Source: Aidingimonas halophila (lineage in GTDB: Bacteria; Pseudomonadota; Gammaproteobacteria; Pseudomonadales; Halomonadaceae). From it: 64,000 bases of DNA. The notes beneath the pieces are model-generated. The model did not search any database. It had not been told where the DNA came from and saw nothing but the letters and a program-made list of their open reading frames with translations. The translations under genes were made by a program, and so were the position numbers. The stretch's first letter is position 1. The number at the start of each line of letters is the position of its first letter. Positions 44,539 to 53,074 of this stretch are shown here, one piece after another. Location: the NCBI RefSeq assembly GCF_900106955.1, contig NZ_FNNI01000003.1:186001-250000 (forward strand), written 5' to 3'.

Positions 44539-45644
44539 ACGTAATCTCCGGCACCGATGTCGTCCAACACCTCCACCAGCGCGGCGAGCAGGCGATCATT
44601 GCTTTCGGCATCGAGTACTGCCAAACGCAACCACTCCCCCTCGAGACCTGCAAAACTCTCGGTGTGACGAATCAGGATGCCACGACGTAACAATGCCGGC
44701 AGCAGGGCCCGGGTCGCCTCTTTTCCTTCACGATGGCGAATCAGGAAGAAATTGGCCTGGCTCGGTACCACCTCGAGGCCCAGCGATTCGAGACCCGCAT
44801 GCAGTCGTGGTCGTTCAGTCATCAGCCACTCATGGGTACGAGTCAGAAAGTCGTGGTCCTCCAATAGATCAGGGACCAATCCGGCCGCCAGGCTGTTCAC
44901 GCTCCAGGCAGGCTGGAGCGTACTGGCGTGCTGTACGATCCGGGGATCAGCCAACAGATAGCCGATCCGCAGGCCCGGCAGGCTGTGGAGTTTGGTCAGG
45001 GAGCGTAGCAGGATCAGATGATCGAACCGTGCCAGTAGCGGGGTCAGCGCTTCATTCGGATCATCGACGAAATCGATGAAGGCTTCGTCCACGACCAGAC
45101 GACAGCCGCGTTCTGCGGTCAGCGCCAGGAGACGCTCCATGGCCCGACGCGGTACCAACTTGCCGGTCGGGTTATGCGGACGGCACAGAAACAGCAGCCG
45201 ACAACCGTCCGAGGCGCGAAACGCGCTCTCGGGCTCAAGGCAAAATTCAGGAGGTGCAAGAGGAATATCGAGCGTCGACAAGCCATGGGCCGCACAAGCC
45301 CGACGATATTCGGCAAACCCCGGCTGGACGATGGCAGCGGATTCTCCTGCGTGCAGGGCAGCGGCCAGAAAAATGGCTTCCGCCCCGCCGTTCGTCAACA
45401 GGACGTGATCGGTATCAACGCCTTCCTTGTCGGCGATGGCAGTCCTGGCCTCGGTATAATCGGGATCAGGATAACGGGAGAGCGTCGTCATGCGTTCCGC
45501 CAGCCAGTCGGCCAACCATGTCGGCGGCCCAAGCGGGTTGAGATTGGCGCTGACGTCCAGTACAGGCAATGTTTCCGGCAAGCCGAAACGGGCCAGCAAT
45601 GGGTTGGCTTGACCGCCGTGAAGGGGCCAGTTGTCAGGTATCAT
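44535..45644 (-). CDS. cobD: Threonine-phosphate decarboxylase CobD
   Basis: A 369-residue PLP enzyme of the class I/II aminotransferase fold that makes (R)-1-aminopropan-2-ol phosphate, the linker of the nucleotide loop. VLDVSANLNPLGPPTWL, LTNGGAEAIFLAAAL, LFLCRPHNPTGKLVP, LVVDEAFIDFVDD and the Schiff-base lysine in LRSLTKLHSLPGLRIGYLLAD are conserved. The ATG at 45644 has AGGAGGTG upstream and overlaps the cbiB stop by 4 bases. In Pseudomonas nomenclature this gene is called cobC. Confidence 0.92.
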   Translation of the reverse strand: MIPDNWPLHGGQANPLLARFGLPETLPVLDVSANLNPLGPPTWLADWLAERMTTLSRYPDPDYTEARTAIADKEGVDTDHVLLTNGGAEAIFLAAALHAGESAAIVQPGFAEYRRACAAHGLSTLDIPLAPPEFCLEPESAFRASDGCRLLFLCRPHNPTGKLVPRRAMERLLALTAERGCRLVVDEAFIDFVDDPNEALTPLLARFDHLILLRSLTKLHSLPGLRIGYLLADPRIVQHASTLQPAWSVNSLAAGLVPDLLEDHDFLTRTHEWLMTERPRLHAGLESLGLEVVPSQANFFLIRHREGKEATRALLPALLRRGILIRHTESFAGLEGEWLRLAVLDAESNDRLLAALVEVLDDIGAGDYV

Positions 45645-46615
45645 GACACCTCCTTGAGCAGAATCACCACCGCCATGAGAATCAGGAAGCCTGTCCAGCC
45701 GACATGCATCAGGCGAATGGCGCCATCGATATGCCCAACCGTCAGCGTCTCCCGCGGTGTACCGAGCCTTGCTCGCTCGGAGATTTCTCCCCGATAGATA
45801 TTCGTTCCACCGAGTTGCACACCCAGTAGATTCGCTACCATCGACTCCGGCCACCCCGCATTGGGACTGGGATGATGACCCGCCTCTCGACGGGTGGCGG
45901 CCCAGGCATCATGTGTGCGCATGCCACCCAGCAAACGGCTGCCCAACCAGAGCGTGATCGCTGTCAATCGTGCCGGTAGCCAGTTGGCGATATCGTCCAG
46001 GCGGGCCGATGCTCGACCGAAATCTCGATAGCGTTCGCTGCGGTAGCCGACCATGGAGTCCAGCGTGTTGATGGCCTTGTAAGCCAGGGCCAGGGGAGCA
46101 CCGCCGATCAGCGCAAAGAAAAGCGGCGCAGTAATACCATCCACCGTATTCTCGGCCACCGTTTCCACCGTACCGCGGGCGATTTCCGCCTCATCCAGGA
46201 ACTCGGTATCACGGCCCACGATCATCCCCAATTGCTCTCGCGCCAGCACCAGATTGCCCTCGCTCAAGGGCCTCGCCACGGCCAGGGCGGCGTCCTTGAG
46301 CCCCTTGATGGCCAGACAGCTGGCCAACAGCCATATCTCGACCATTACCCCCAGCCACGGGTTGAATCGCGCCATCAACCATAGTAATACCCAGGCCAGG
46401 CTATAGGTGCCCACCACGATCAAGGCAGTCATCAATGCCCCCTTGAGACGCCGTGCATGCGGCAAGCCATGATTACCTACCCGTTCCAGGCGGCCAATCA
46501 GCGACCCGATGCCGACCACCGGGTGCGGAATGCCCCTGGGATCGCCGAGGACCAGATCCAGCAACACGGCAACCGACACTAGAGCGAGTAGCCCCAGAGA
46601 CAACGGCTCGATCAT
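45641..46615 (-). CDS. cbiB: Adenosylcobinamide-phosphate synthase CbiB
   Basis: A 324-residue membrane enzyme that attaches aminopropanol phosphate to adenosylcobyric acid. LLDLVLGDPRGIPHPVVGIGSLI, the IVGRDTEFLDEAEIARGTVETVAENTVDGITAPLFFALIGG block and YKAINTLDSMVGYRSERYRDFG are diagnostic. Several membrane helices are visible. The start at 46615 has GGGGACGAG upstream, and the longer open frame is a shadow of cobT. Pseudomonas literature calls it cobD. Confidence 0.93.
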   Translation of the reverse strand: MIEPLSLGLLALVSVAVLLDLVLGDPRGIPHPVVGIGSLIGRLERVGNHGLPHARRLKGALMTALIVVGTYSLAWVLLWLMARFNPWLGVMVEIWLLASCLAIKGLKDAALAVARPLSEGNLVLAREQLGMIVGRDTEFLDEAEIARGTVETVAENTVDGITAPLFFALIGGAPLALAYKAINTLDSMVGYRSERYRDFGRASARLDDIANWLPARLTAITLWLGSRLLGGMRTHDAWAATRREAGHHPSPNAGWPESMVANLLGVQLGGTNIYRGEISERARLGTPRETLTVGHIDGAIRLMHVGWTGFLILMAVVILLKEVS

Positions 46616-46661
46616 CGTCTCGTCCCCGGATACGGACAGTAATGCCACATTACCGACACCG

Positions 46662-47726
46662 TCATGAAGTGACGGCGCCGTCGATACCGGCGTCGGAGAA
46701 GGTCGCCATCTCGCTGAGCATTCGGCAGGCCGAGTCAAGTAACGGGAAGGCCAGGGCGGCACCGCTACCCTCACCCAGTCGCATTTCAAGATCCAGCAAT
46801 GGATGAGCATTCAGCGCCGCCAGCGCTGCGCCATGGCCCGGCTCGCTGGAATGATGGCCGAATATCAGATAATCACGCAGCGACGGACACAACCGGCACG
46901 CCACCAACGCCGCCACCGTCGCAATGAACCCGTCCACCAGCAGCGGGAGACGGTGTGCAGCTCCCCCCAGAAAGGCGCCGACCATCGCCGCTATCTCCAG
47001 CCCACCCAGCGCCACCAGAGCGCCCAGCGGATCCGAGGAATCGACACATCGGGCATCGATAGCACGCCGGATCACCGACCGTTTGTGAGCCAGGCACGTG
47101 TCATCGATGCCCGTTCCAATCCCCACCACACTCTCTAGCGATACATCATGCAGTACCGCCAGCAGGGCACTGCTCGCCGTGGTATTGGCGATACCCATCT
47201 CACCGACGATGAGGCTGCGATAACCCGACGCGACCGCCTGTTCGGCAGCGCGGAAGCCGACGCCAATAGCCTGTTCGGTTTCCTCAGGGCTCATGGCATC
47301 AGTCTTCACCATATTGGCCGTACCGGGACGAACCTTGTCGTCCACCAGTTGTGGATGACCGATCAACTCGGGAGATAGTGGCGTGGCGACACCCACGTCA
47401 ATCACCTCCAGACCGGCACCATGCTGACGGGCAAACACATTGACGGCGGCGCCGCCGGTAACGAAGTTGGCTACCATCTGGGCGGTCACTGACTGCGGAA
47501 AGGCCGACACCCCTTCCACTGCCACGCCGTGATCGGCAGCAAACACCAGTATCTTGGGAGGCGTTACTCGAGGCAGTGCCTCGCCCTGGATTGCCGCCAG
47601 GTCGATGGCCAGCCGCTCCAGGCGCCCCAGACTACCCGGCGGTTTGGTGAGGTTGTCGAGACGACGGGCGGCACGCTCGGCGGCAGCCCGGTCGAGAGAA
47701 GGAAGACGATCGGGGATGACGCTCAC
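46662..47726 (-). CDS. cobT: Nicotinate-nucleotide--dimethylbenzimidazole phosphoribosyltransferase CobT
   Basis: A 354-residue enzyme that makes alpha-ribazole phosphate from nicotinate mononucleotide and dimethylbenzimidazole. LTKPPGSLGRLERLAIDLAAIQ, VFAADHGVAVEGVSAFPQSVT, GEMGIANTTASSALLAVL and the catalytic glutamate region MRLGEGSGAALAFPLL are all present. The ATG follows AGAGG. It starts 82 bases after glmS on the same strand. No riboswitch fits in the gap, so this second cob run may depend on read-through or on an unseen promoter. Confidence 0.95.
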   Translation of the reverse strand: MSVIPDRLPSLDRAAAERAARRLDNLTKPPGSLGRLERLAIDLAAIQGEALPRVTPPKILVFAADHGVAVEGVSAFPQSVTAQMVANFVTGGAAVNVFARQHGAGLEVIDVGVATPLSPELIGHPQLVDDKVRPGTANMVKTDAMSPEETEQAIGVGFRAAEQAVASGYRSLIVGEMGIANTTASSALLAVLHDVSLESVVGIGTGIDDTCLAHKRSVIRRAIDARCVDSSDPLGALVALGGLEIAAMVGAFLGGAAHRLPLLVDGFIATVAALVACRLCPSLRDYLIFGHHSSEPGHGAALAALNAHPLLDLEMRLGEGSGAALAFPLLDSACRMLSEMATFSDAGIDGAVTS

Positions 47727-47808
47727 ATGAACCTCTTCTGACAGGGTTCCAGAAAGACGTCATGGTAACGTCCCCCGCTCGTCACGGCTAATCCAATGCC
47801 TCACTCTC

Positions 47809-49644
47809 TCATTCGACGGTAACCGACTTGGCCAGGTTGCGGGGTTGGTCGACATCGGTGCCCTTGAGAACTGCCACATGGTAGGAAAGCAATTGCAGCG
47901 GCAAGGTATAAATGATCGGCGCCAGTGCTTCATCCACATGGGGCAGTCGCAGCACGCGTACCCCTTCCGTGGACTCAATGCCCACATTTTCGTCGGCGAA
48001 GACGAACAGTTCGCCGCCCCGAGCACGGACTTCCTGAAGATTGGATTTCAGCTTGTCGAGCAACTCATCATTGGGTGCAACCGAGATGACAGGCATTTCA
48101 CTGTCGACCAGCGCCAGTGGTCCATGCTTGAGTTCACCCGCCGGGTACGCCTCGGCGTGGATATAGGAAATTTCCTTGAGCTTGAGCGCCCCTTCCAACG
48201 CAATGGGAAAGTGGGCGCCACGCCCCAGGAACAGGGCATGATGTTTCTCGGCAAAGGCCGTCGACAAGGCCTCGATATCCTTGTCCAGATCGAGAACGCG
48301 CCTGGCCACTTCCGGCAATGCACGCAATGCCGAGGCGATTTCGGCCTGTCGTTCGGGTTCCTCACCACGCACCTTGGCCAGCGATAGTGTCAGCAGCATC
48401 AACGCCACGAGCTGACTGGTGAAGGCCTTGGTCGATGCCACACCAATCTCCGGACCGGCATGCATCATCAGGGTGAGATCGGATTCGCGGACCAGCGAAC
48501 TCCCTGGAACGTTACATATCGCCAGGCTTCCCATGTAACCCAGATCACGGGAAAAACGTAACGCCGCCAACGTATCAGCCGTCTCACCGGACTGAGACAA
48601 TGTCACGAACAGGGTATTCTCGGGTACCACGACGCGACGATAACGATACTCCGAAGCGACCTCGACCTGAGTGGGAATCCCCGCCACTCTCTCGAGCCAA
48701 TAGCGCGCCACCATACCGGCATGGTAACTGGTGCCGCAGGCCACGATATGTATCTGCTCGGCCTTGGCGAAAAGGGCTTCGGCATCGGTACCGAAACTCT
48801 CGATCAGAACACCTCGTTCGCTCAAACGACCTTCCATCGCTGCCGTCATGACTTGCGGCTGCTCGTGGATTTCCTTGAGCATGAAATGGCGATAATCGCC
48901 CTTGCTGGCCGCCCCATCACTATGTTCGAACGTCTGTATCGGCCGCTCGACGGCATCGCCATTGCGGTCGAATATCTCGATCCTGCCTCCCTTGGAGAGC
49001 CGAACCACATCCTCTTCCTGGAGGTAGATGAAACGATCGGTAACCTGCAGCAATGCCAGTGGATCGGAGGCCAGAAACGCTTCCTCGATACCGACACCGA
49101 CGACCAATGGACTTCCCTTGCGGGCACCGATGATCACACCCGGTTCATCACGGTGTACGACACCCATGGCATACGCCCCGTCGAACACGAGCAGCGCGTC
49201 ACGCACCGCGGAAAGCAGGTCACCGCCGCGGTCGAATTCACGCGCGATCAGATGGGCGACAACCTCGGTATCGGTTTCGGACGTGAAGGTATAGCCCTGC
49301 TGTTGTAACTCCGATCTCAAGCGCTCATGGTTCTCGATGATGCCATTGTGCACGACGGCAACATTGTCGCCCGACTGATGAGGATGGGCATTGTCCTCGC
49401 TAGGCTTGCCATGAGTGGCCCAACGGGTATGGGCAATACCGATGTTACCGGTCAATGGCGTCTGTTCCAGACGCGACTCGAGGGCACCCACTTTACCCAG
49501 TGCCCGTACCCGGTCGAGTCGATTGTCATCGGAGAGAATGGCCATGCCGGCAGAGTCATAACCGCGATACTCGAGCCGTTTCAACCCTTCCAGCAGGATT
49601 CCCTGAACATTACGCGTGACCACGGCACCCACGATTCCACACAT
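47809..49644 (-). CDS. glmS: Glutamine--fructose-6-phosphate aminotransferase GlmS
   Basis: A 611-residue enzyme making glucosamine-6-phosphate for cell-wall and LPS sugars. Cys2 of MCGIVGAV is the N-terminal nucleophile, which fixes the start at 49644, although the frame is open further. The glutaminase domain (about 1-240) is followed by two SIS domains, with ACGTSYHAGMVARYWLE and SQSGETADTLAALRF, and the C-terminal PRNLAKSVTVE. GGAGAGAACGGC lies upstream. It follows glmU after 11 bases, as in many gammaproteobacteria. Confidence 0.96.
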   Translation of the reverse strand: MCGIVGAVVTRNVQGILLEGLKRLEYRGYDSAGMAILSDDNRLDRVRALGKVGALESRLEQTPLTGNIGIAHTRWATHGKPSEDNAHPHQSGDNVAVVHNGIIENHERLRSELQQQGYTFTSETDTEVVAHLIAREFDRGGDLLSAVRDALLVFDGAYAMGVVHRDEPGVIIGARKGSPLVVGVGIEEAFLASDPLALLQVTDRFIYLQEEDVVRLSKGGRIEIFDRNGDAVERPIQTFEHSDGAASKGDYRHFMLKEIHEQPQVMTAAMEGRLSERGVLIESFGTDAEALFAKAEQIHIVACGTSYHAGMVARYWLERVAGIPTQVEVASEYRYRRVVVPENTLFVTLSQSGETADTLAALRFSRDLGYMGSLAICNVPGSSLVRESDLTLMMHAGPEIGVASTKAFTSQLVALMLLTLSLAKVRGEEPERQAEIASALRALPEVARRVLDLDKDIEALSTAFAEKHHALFLGRGAHFPIALEGALKLKEISYIHAEAYPAGELKHGPLALVDSEMPVISVAPNDELLDKLKSNLQEVRARGGELFVFADENVGIESTEGVRVLRLPHVDEALAPIIYTLPLQLLSYHVAVLKGTDVDQPRNLAKSVTVE

Positions 49645-49655
49645 GCCGTTCTCTC

Positions 49656-51029
49656 CTATTGATCCTCGGGTTGAGATTTTCCGGGACGCTGCCACTCGGC
49701 CTTGTTGACCTGGCGTCCGCGGGCTACCGCAAGTGTTCCATCGGCAATATCCTTGCTGATCGTCGAGCCAGCGCCGATGGTCGCACCATTACCGACAGTC
49801 ACCGGTGCCACCAGAGCGGTATTGGAACCGATGAAGGCCTCGTTACCGATCTCCGTACGATGTTTATTGGTTCCGTCATAATTGCAGGTGATGGTACCGG
49901 CGCCGACATTGACATCATGCCCGAGGGTGGCATCGCCGATATAACTCAAGTGATTGATCTTGCTCGCTTCACCGACATTGACATTCTTGGTTTCGACGAA
50001 ATTGCCCACTTTGGCACGTAAGGAGAGATGCGTACCGGGACGTAACCGGGCAAAGGGACCGATACGATTGAAACCGGACGCAACGGCCCCTTCGATGACG
50101 CTATGCGAGGCAATCTCACTCTCGGCACCGATATGACTGTCCCGAATCACGCAATATGGCCCGATGGAGACGCCCTCTCCCAGCACGACATCGCCTTCAA
50201 AAACACACCCCACATCGATTTCCACATCATGGCCGCAGGTCAGATTGCCGCGGACGTCGATGCGCTCGGGATCGCTCAGTGCCACCCCTTCAGCCATCAG
50301 TCGGCTCGCTGTACGGCGCTGATAGGCACGTTCCAACCTCGCCAGCTGGGAGCGATCATTGACCCCTGCGACTTCCAGGGGATCGCCAGGCTCGGCAGTG
50401 GCGATCTCCACTCCCTCGGCAGAGGCCAGGGCAATCACGTCGGTCAGGTAATATTCTCCCTGCGCATTGTCGGCCGATAGCTGCGGTAGCCAGCGCTTCA
50501 GCTGACGACGTGTCATGGCCATGATACCGGTGTTGCATTCACGGACACGGCGTTCCGTATCGGTCGCGTCCTTATGCTCGACGATGGCGGTAACACGCTC
50601 TTCCGCATTGCGCAGAATACGCCCGTAGCCGGTCGGGTCATCGAGTGTGACGGTCAATAGCCCCATGTGTTGTTCATCGACATGGCCGAGCAACGACGCC
50701 AGCGTTTCCGCACGTATCAAAGGGACATCACCGTACAGCACCAGCACTTTGTCATGGTGTATCTGGTCGATGACCTGAGCGACGGCATGGCCGGTCCCCT
50801 TCTGATCATGTTGGACGGTAAAGTGGACGGGGCAATCTCCCAGTGTCTGCCGCAATTGATCGCCACCATGACCAATCACGACATGGATCCGGTCACTGTC
50901 AAGGTTCGTTGCAGTATCGATGACATGGCGTACCATCGGCTTGCCGGCCAGGCGGTGCAACACCTTGGGATGCTTGGACCGCATTCGCGTGCCCTGTCCA
51001 GCGGCCAGAATCACAACATCGAGCGCCAT
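49656..51029 (-). CDS. glmU: Bifunctional GlmU: glucosamine-1-P acetyltransferase / UDP-GlcNAc pyrophosphorylase
   Basis: A 457-residue two-domain enzyme completing UDP-GlcNAc synthesis. The uridyltransferase half starts VVILAAGQGTRMRSKHPKVLHRLAGKPM (about 4-31) and has LYGDVPLI. The acetyltransferase half is a left-handed beta-helix with hexapeptide repeats (about 250-430), including FARLRPGTHLSLRAKVGNFVETKN and CNYDGTNKHRTEIGNEAFIGSNTALVAP. AAGGAGACG precedes the ATG. It lies upstream of glmS on the same strand. Confidence 0.96.
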   Translation of the reverse strand: MALDVVILAAGQGTRMRSKHPKVLHRLAGKPMVRHVIDTATNLDSDRIHVVIGHGGDQLRQTLGDCPVHFTVQHDQKGTGHAVAQVIDQIHHDKVLVLYGDVPLIRAETLASLLGHVDEQHMGLLTVTLDDPTGYGRILRNAEERVTAIVEHKDATDTERRVRECNTGIMAMTRRQLKRWLPQLSADNAQGEYYLTDVIALASAEGVEIATAEPGDPLEVAGVNDRSQLARLERAYQRRTASRLMAEGVALSDPERIDVRGNLTCGHDVEIDVGCVFEGDVVLGEGVSIGPYCVIRDSHIGAESEIASHSVIEGAVASGFNRIGPFARLRPGTHLSLRAKVGNFVETKNVNVGEASKINHLSYIGDATLGHDVNVGAGTITCNYDGTNKHRTEIGNEAFIGSNTALVAPVTVGNGATIGAGSTISKDIADGTLAVARGRQVNKAEWQRPGKSQPEDQ

Positions 51030-51067
51030 CTCGTCTCCTTGATCGCCTGTTCACGAGCTAATTCATT

Positions 51068-52177
51068 CTAGTTCCGGGAGCCATCATCGTCAGGCGGTGC
51101 CAAGCCCATTTCTTCGATATGATCGATCCCCATATGATCGACGAATGCCTGACTCACATGGCTTTCCCATTCGTCGTCATCCTCACTACCTACCAGAGTG
51201 AGGACAGCCAGATCCTCCCGTTGAGCCAGGGCCAAAGCGTCTTCCGGTCCCAATACCATCAATGCGGTCGCCCAGGCATCGGCCCAGGCACTGGATTCGT
51301 GAAGAACGGTAACCGATGCCAAGTGATGGCGTACCGGTCTGCCATCACGGGGATCCAGTGTGTGGGAGTACCGCTTTCCGTCCGTTTCAAAATATTGCCG
51401 ATAATCCCCGGAGGTGGCTACCGAAATATCATGGAGCGGCAGAATATGCTGAGCGACATCGCCCCCACCCTCGGGATCGGGTACTTCGACACCGATACGC
51501 CAGGGAGCGTCATTGCCATCACGATAGCCTTTGGCGGTCAATTCCCCGCCAATGTTGACCAGGTAATGATCGATACCCTGTTCATCGAGGTAAGTGGCCA
51601 CCCGGTCGACCCCGTACCCTTTGGCGACGGCCGAAAGATCAATGAAATTGTCACTCAGGCGGCGGGCCCGACCGCGTTCACTATCCACTTCCAGGGTATC
51701 GGGCCCTGCCTCGGCGAGACGGGATTTCAGTTCCTGCTCGTCGGGTATCTCCTCGGGACGTGCCTCGGGCCCAAAACTCCATAGATTGACCAGATCGCCG
51801 ATAGTAACATCGAAAGCGCCATCACTGGCCTTGGCTACTGTCTGACTGATCGTGAGTACATTGATCAATTCGTTCGAGAGAGATTGCCATTCGCCCGGCT
51901 CACTCCCGTTGAATTTCATGAGCTCGGCGTCATCCCGATAGGTCGACATGGAGGCATCGACGGCCTCGAGCTCATCCATGAACCCTGCCTGCAGTCGATC
52001 GACCTCATCCTCCTCCAGATCCTGAACAACCGTGACCTGATAGAACGTGCCGAAGATCTCTCCCTCCAACTGGACCCGTTCCTGCTCCGGGGCAGAATCG
52101 GTACACGCCGACGTCGCTACTACTGTGGCAACGAGAATACCTAGCCACAGGGAAGAGCTGTACACGCGTCCAAGCAT
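51068..52177 (-). CDS. apbE: FAD:protein FMN transferase ApbE, probable lipoprotein
   Basis: A 369-residue periplasmic flavin transferase that attaches FMN to threonine of target proteins such as NqrB/NqrC or RnfG subunits. The N-terminus is a signal sequence ending VATSAC, a somewhat atypical lipobox (Thr at -3) that would anchor it to a membrane. GTFYQVTVV, FDVTIGDLVNLWSFGP, DLSAVAKGYGVDRVATYL, SHTLDPRDGRPV and DAWATALMVLG are the family motifs for Mg and FAD binding. AGAGGTAA precedes the ATG. No flavoprotein target genes are next to it. Confidence 0.9.
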   Translation of the reverse strand: MLGRVYSSSLWLGILVATVVATSACTDSAPEQERVQLEGEIFGTFYQVTVVQDLEEDEVDRLQAGFMDELEAVDASMSTYRDDAELMKFNGSEPGEWQSLSNELINVLTISQTVAKASDGAFDVTIGDLVNLWSFGPEARPEEIPDEQELKSRLAEAGPDTLEVDSERGRARRLSDNFIDLSAVAKGYGVDRVATYLDEQGIDHYLVNIGGELTAKGYRDGNDAPWRIGVEVPDPEGGGDVAQHILPLHDISVATSGDYRQYFETDGKRYSHTLDPRDGRPVRHHLASVTVLHESSAWADAWATALMVLGPEDALALAQREDLAVLTLVGSEDDDEWESHVSQAFVDHMGIDHIEEMGLAPPDDDGSRN

Positions 52178-52188
52178 CGTTGTTACCT

Positions 52189-52983
52189 CTAAGCGAAAAA
52201 CCACAACAGCCAGATACCGAAAATGACCCGATAAATCACGAAGGGCTGCATACCGATCCGGCGGATGAATGCGAGAAAGTAGTGGATACATAGATAGGCA
52301 CTCACACCCGACAACACAGTGCCACCGAGCAATGCCGGCCAATCAACGGATACTGGCGAGAGTATGAGTTCACGCGTTTCCAACCCCCCTGCCAGGATGA
52401 TGACAGGGATCGACAGCAGGAAAGAGAAGCGAGCACCGCCTTCACGACTCAATCCGAGCAGCAAGGCAGCCGTCATGGTAATACCGGAACGCGAGGTCCC
52501 GGGAATCAGCGCCAGTGCCTGAGCGATACCGATCCAGGCAATATCCTGCCAGCGAAGTTGGTATTCACTTCGCTTTCCCGGCCTGCGCCAATCGGCATAG
52601 CCGAGCAGCAGCCCGAAGCCGATCAAACTGACTGCCAGCACGGTGGCCGAACGCATCTGGGTTTCGATGAGATCCTTGAAAGCCAGGCCAGCCAAACCAA
52701 CCGGAATCGTCGCAAGAATTACCCCCCAGGCAAGACGCGCGTCCTCATCCATAGCACCGCGCCATGATCGCAACCAGGAGACAGTCATCCTTATCAGTTC
52801 AATACGAAAATAGATGATGACTGCCAGCAGGCTCCCCACATGGAGAGCGACATCAAATGCCAAGCCCTGATCGGACCAATCCGTCAGTTCCGGAACCAGA
52901 ACCAGGTGGGCAGAGCTAGAGATGGGGAGGAATTCCGTGATGCCCTGCACCAGGGCCAGTACGATAACTTGAAACCAATCCAT
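52189..52983 (-). CDS. uppP: Undecaprenyl-diphosphatase UppP (BacA)
   Basis: A 264-residue membrane phosphatase that recycles the lipid carrier for cell-wall synthesis. The two active-site motifs are VQGITEFLPISSSAHLVL (about 13-30) and ALIPGTSRSGITMTAALLLGLSR. About eight helices are visible, ending in FGIWLLWFFA. It sits 11 bases upstream of apbE. Linkage with glmU/glmS places several envelope-precursor genes together. Confidence 0.95.
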   Translation of the reverse strand: MDWFQVIVLALVQGITEFLPISSSAHLVLVPELTDWSDQGLAFDVALHVGSLLAVIIYFRIELIRMTVSWLRSWRGAMDEDARLAWGVILATIPVGLAGLAFKDLIETQMRSATVLAVSLIGFGLLLGYADWRRPGKRSEYQLRWQDIAWIGIAQALALIPGTSRSGITMTAALLLGLSREGGARFSFLLSIPVIILAGGLETRELILSPVSVDWPALLGGTVLSGVSAYLCIHYFLAFIRRIGMQPFVIYRVIFGIWLLWFFA

Positions 52984-53074
52984 TCGGATGTCCTGTCAAC
53001 CATCCCTGCTCAATGTTGGGTACACAATAAATCGCAGCCAAGCATACACGCCAAGCTACCGCTTGTCCTCCATG

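Noticed and set aside
49645-49655. glmS ribozyme or leader element
   Set aside because: Only 11 bases separate glmU and glmS, and the ribozyme is a feature of Firmicutes-type leaders.
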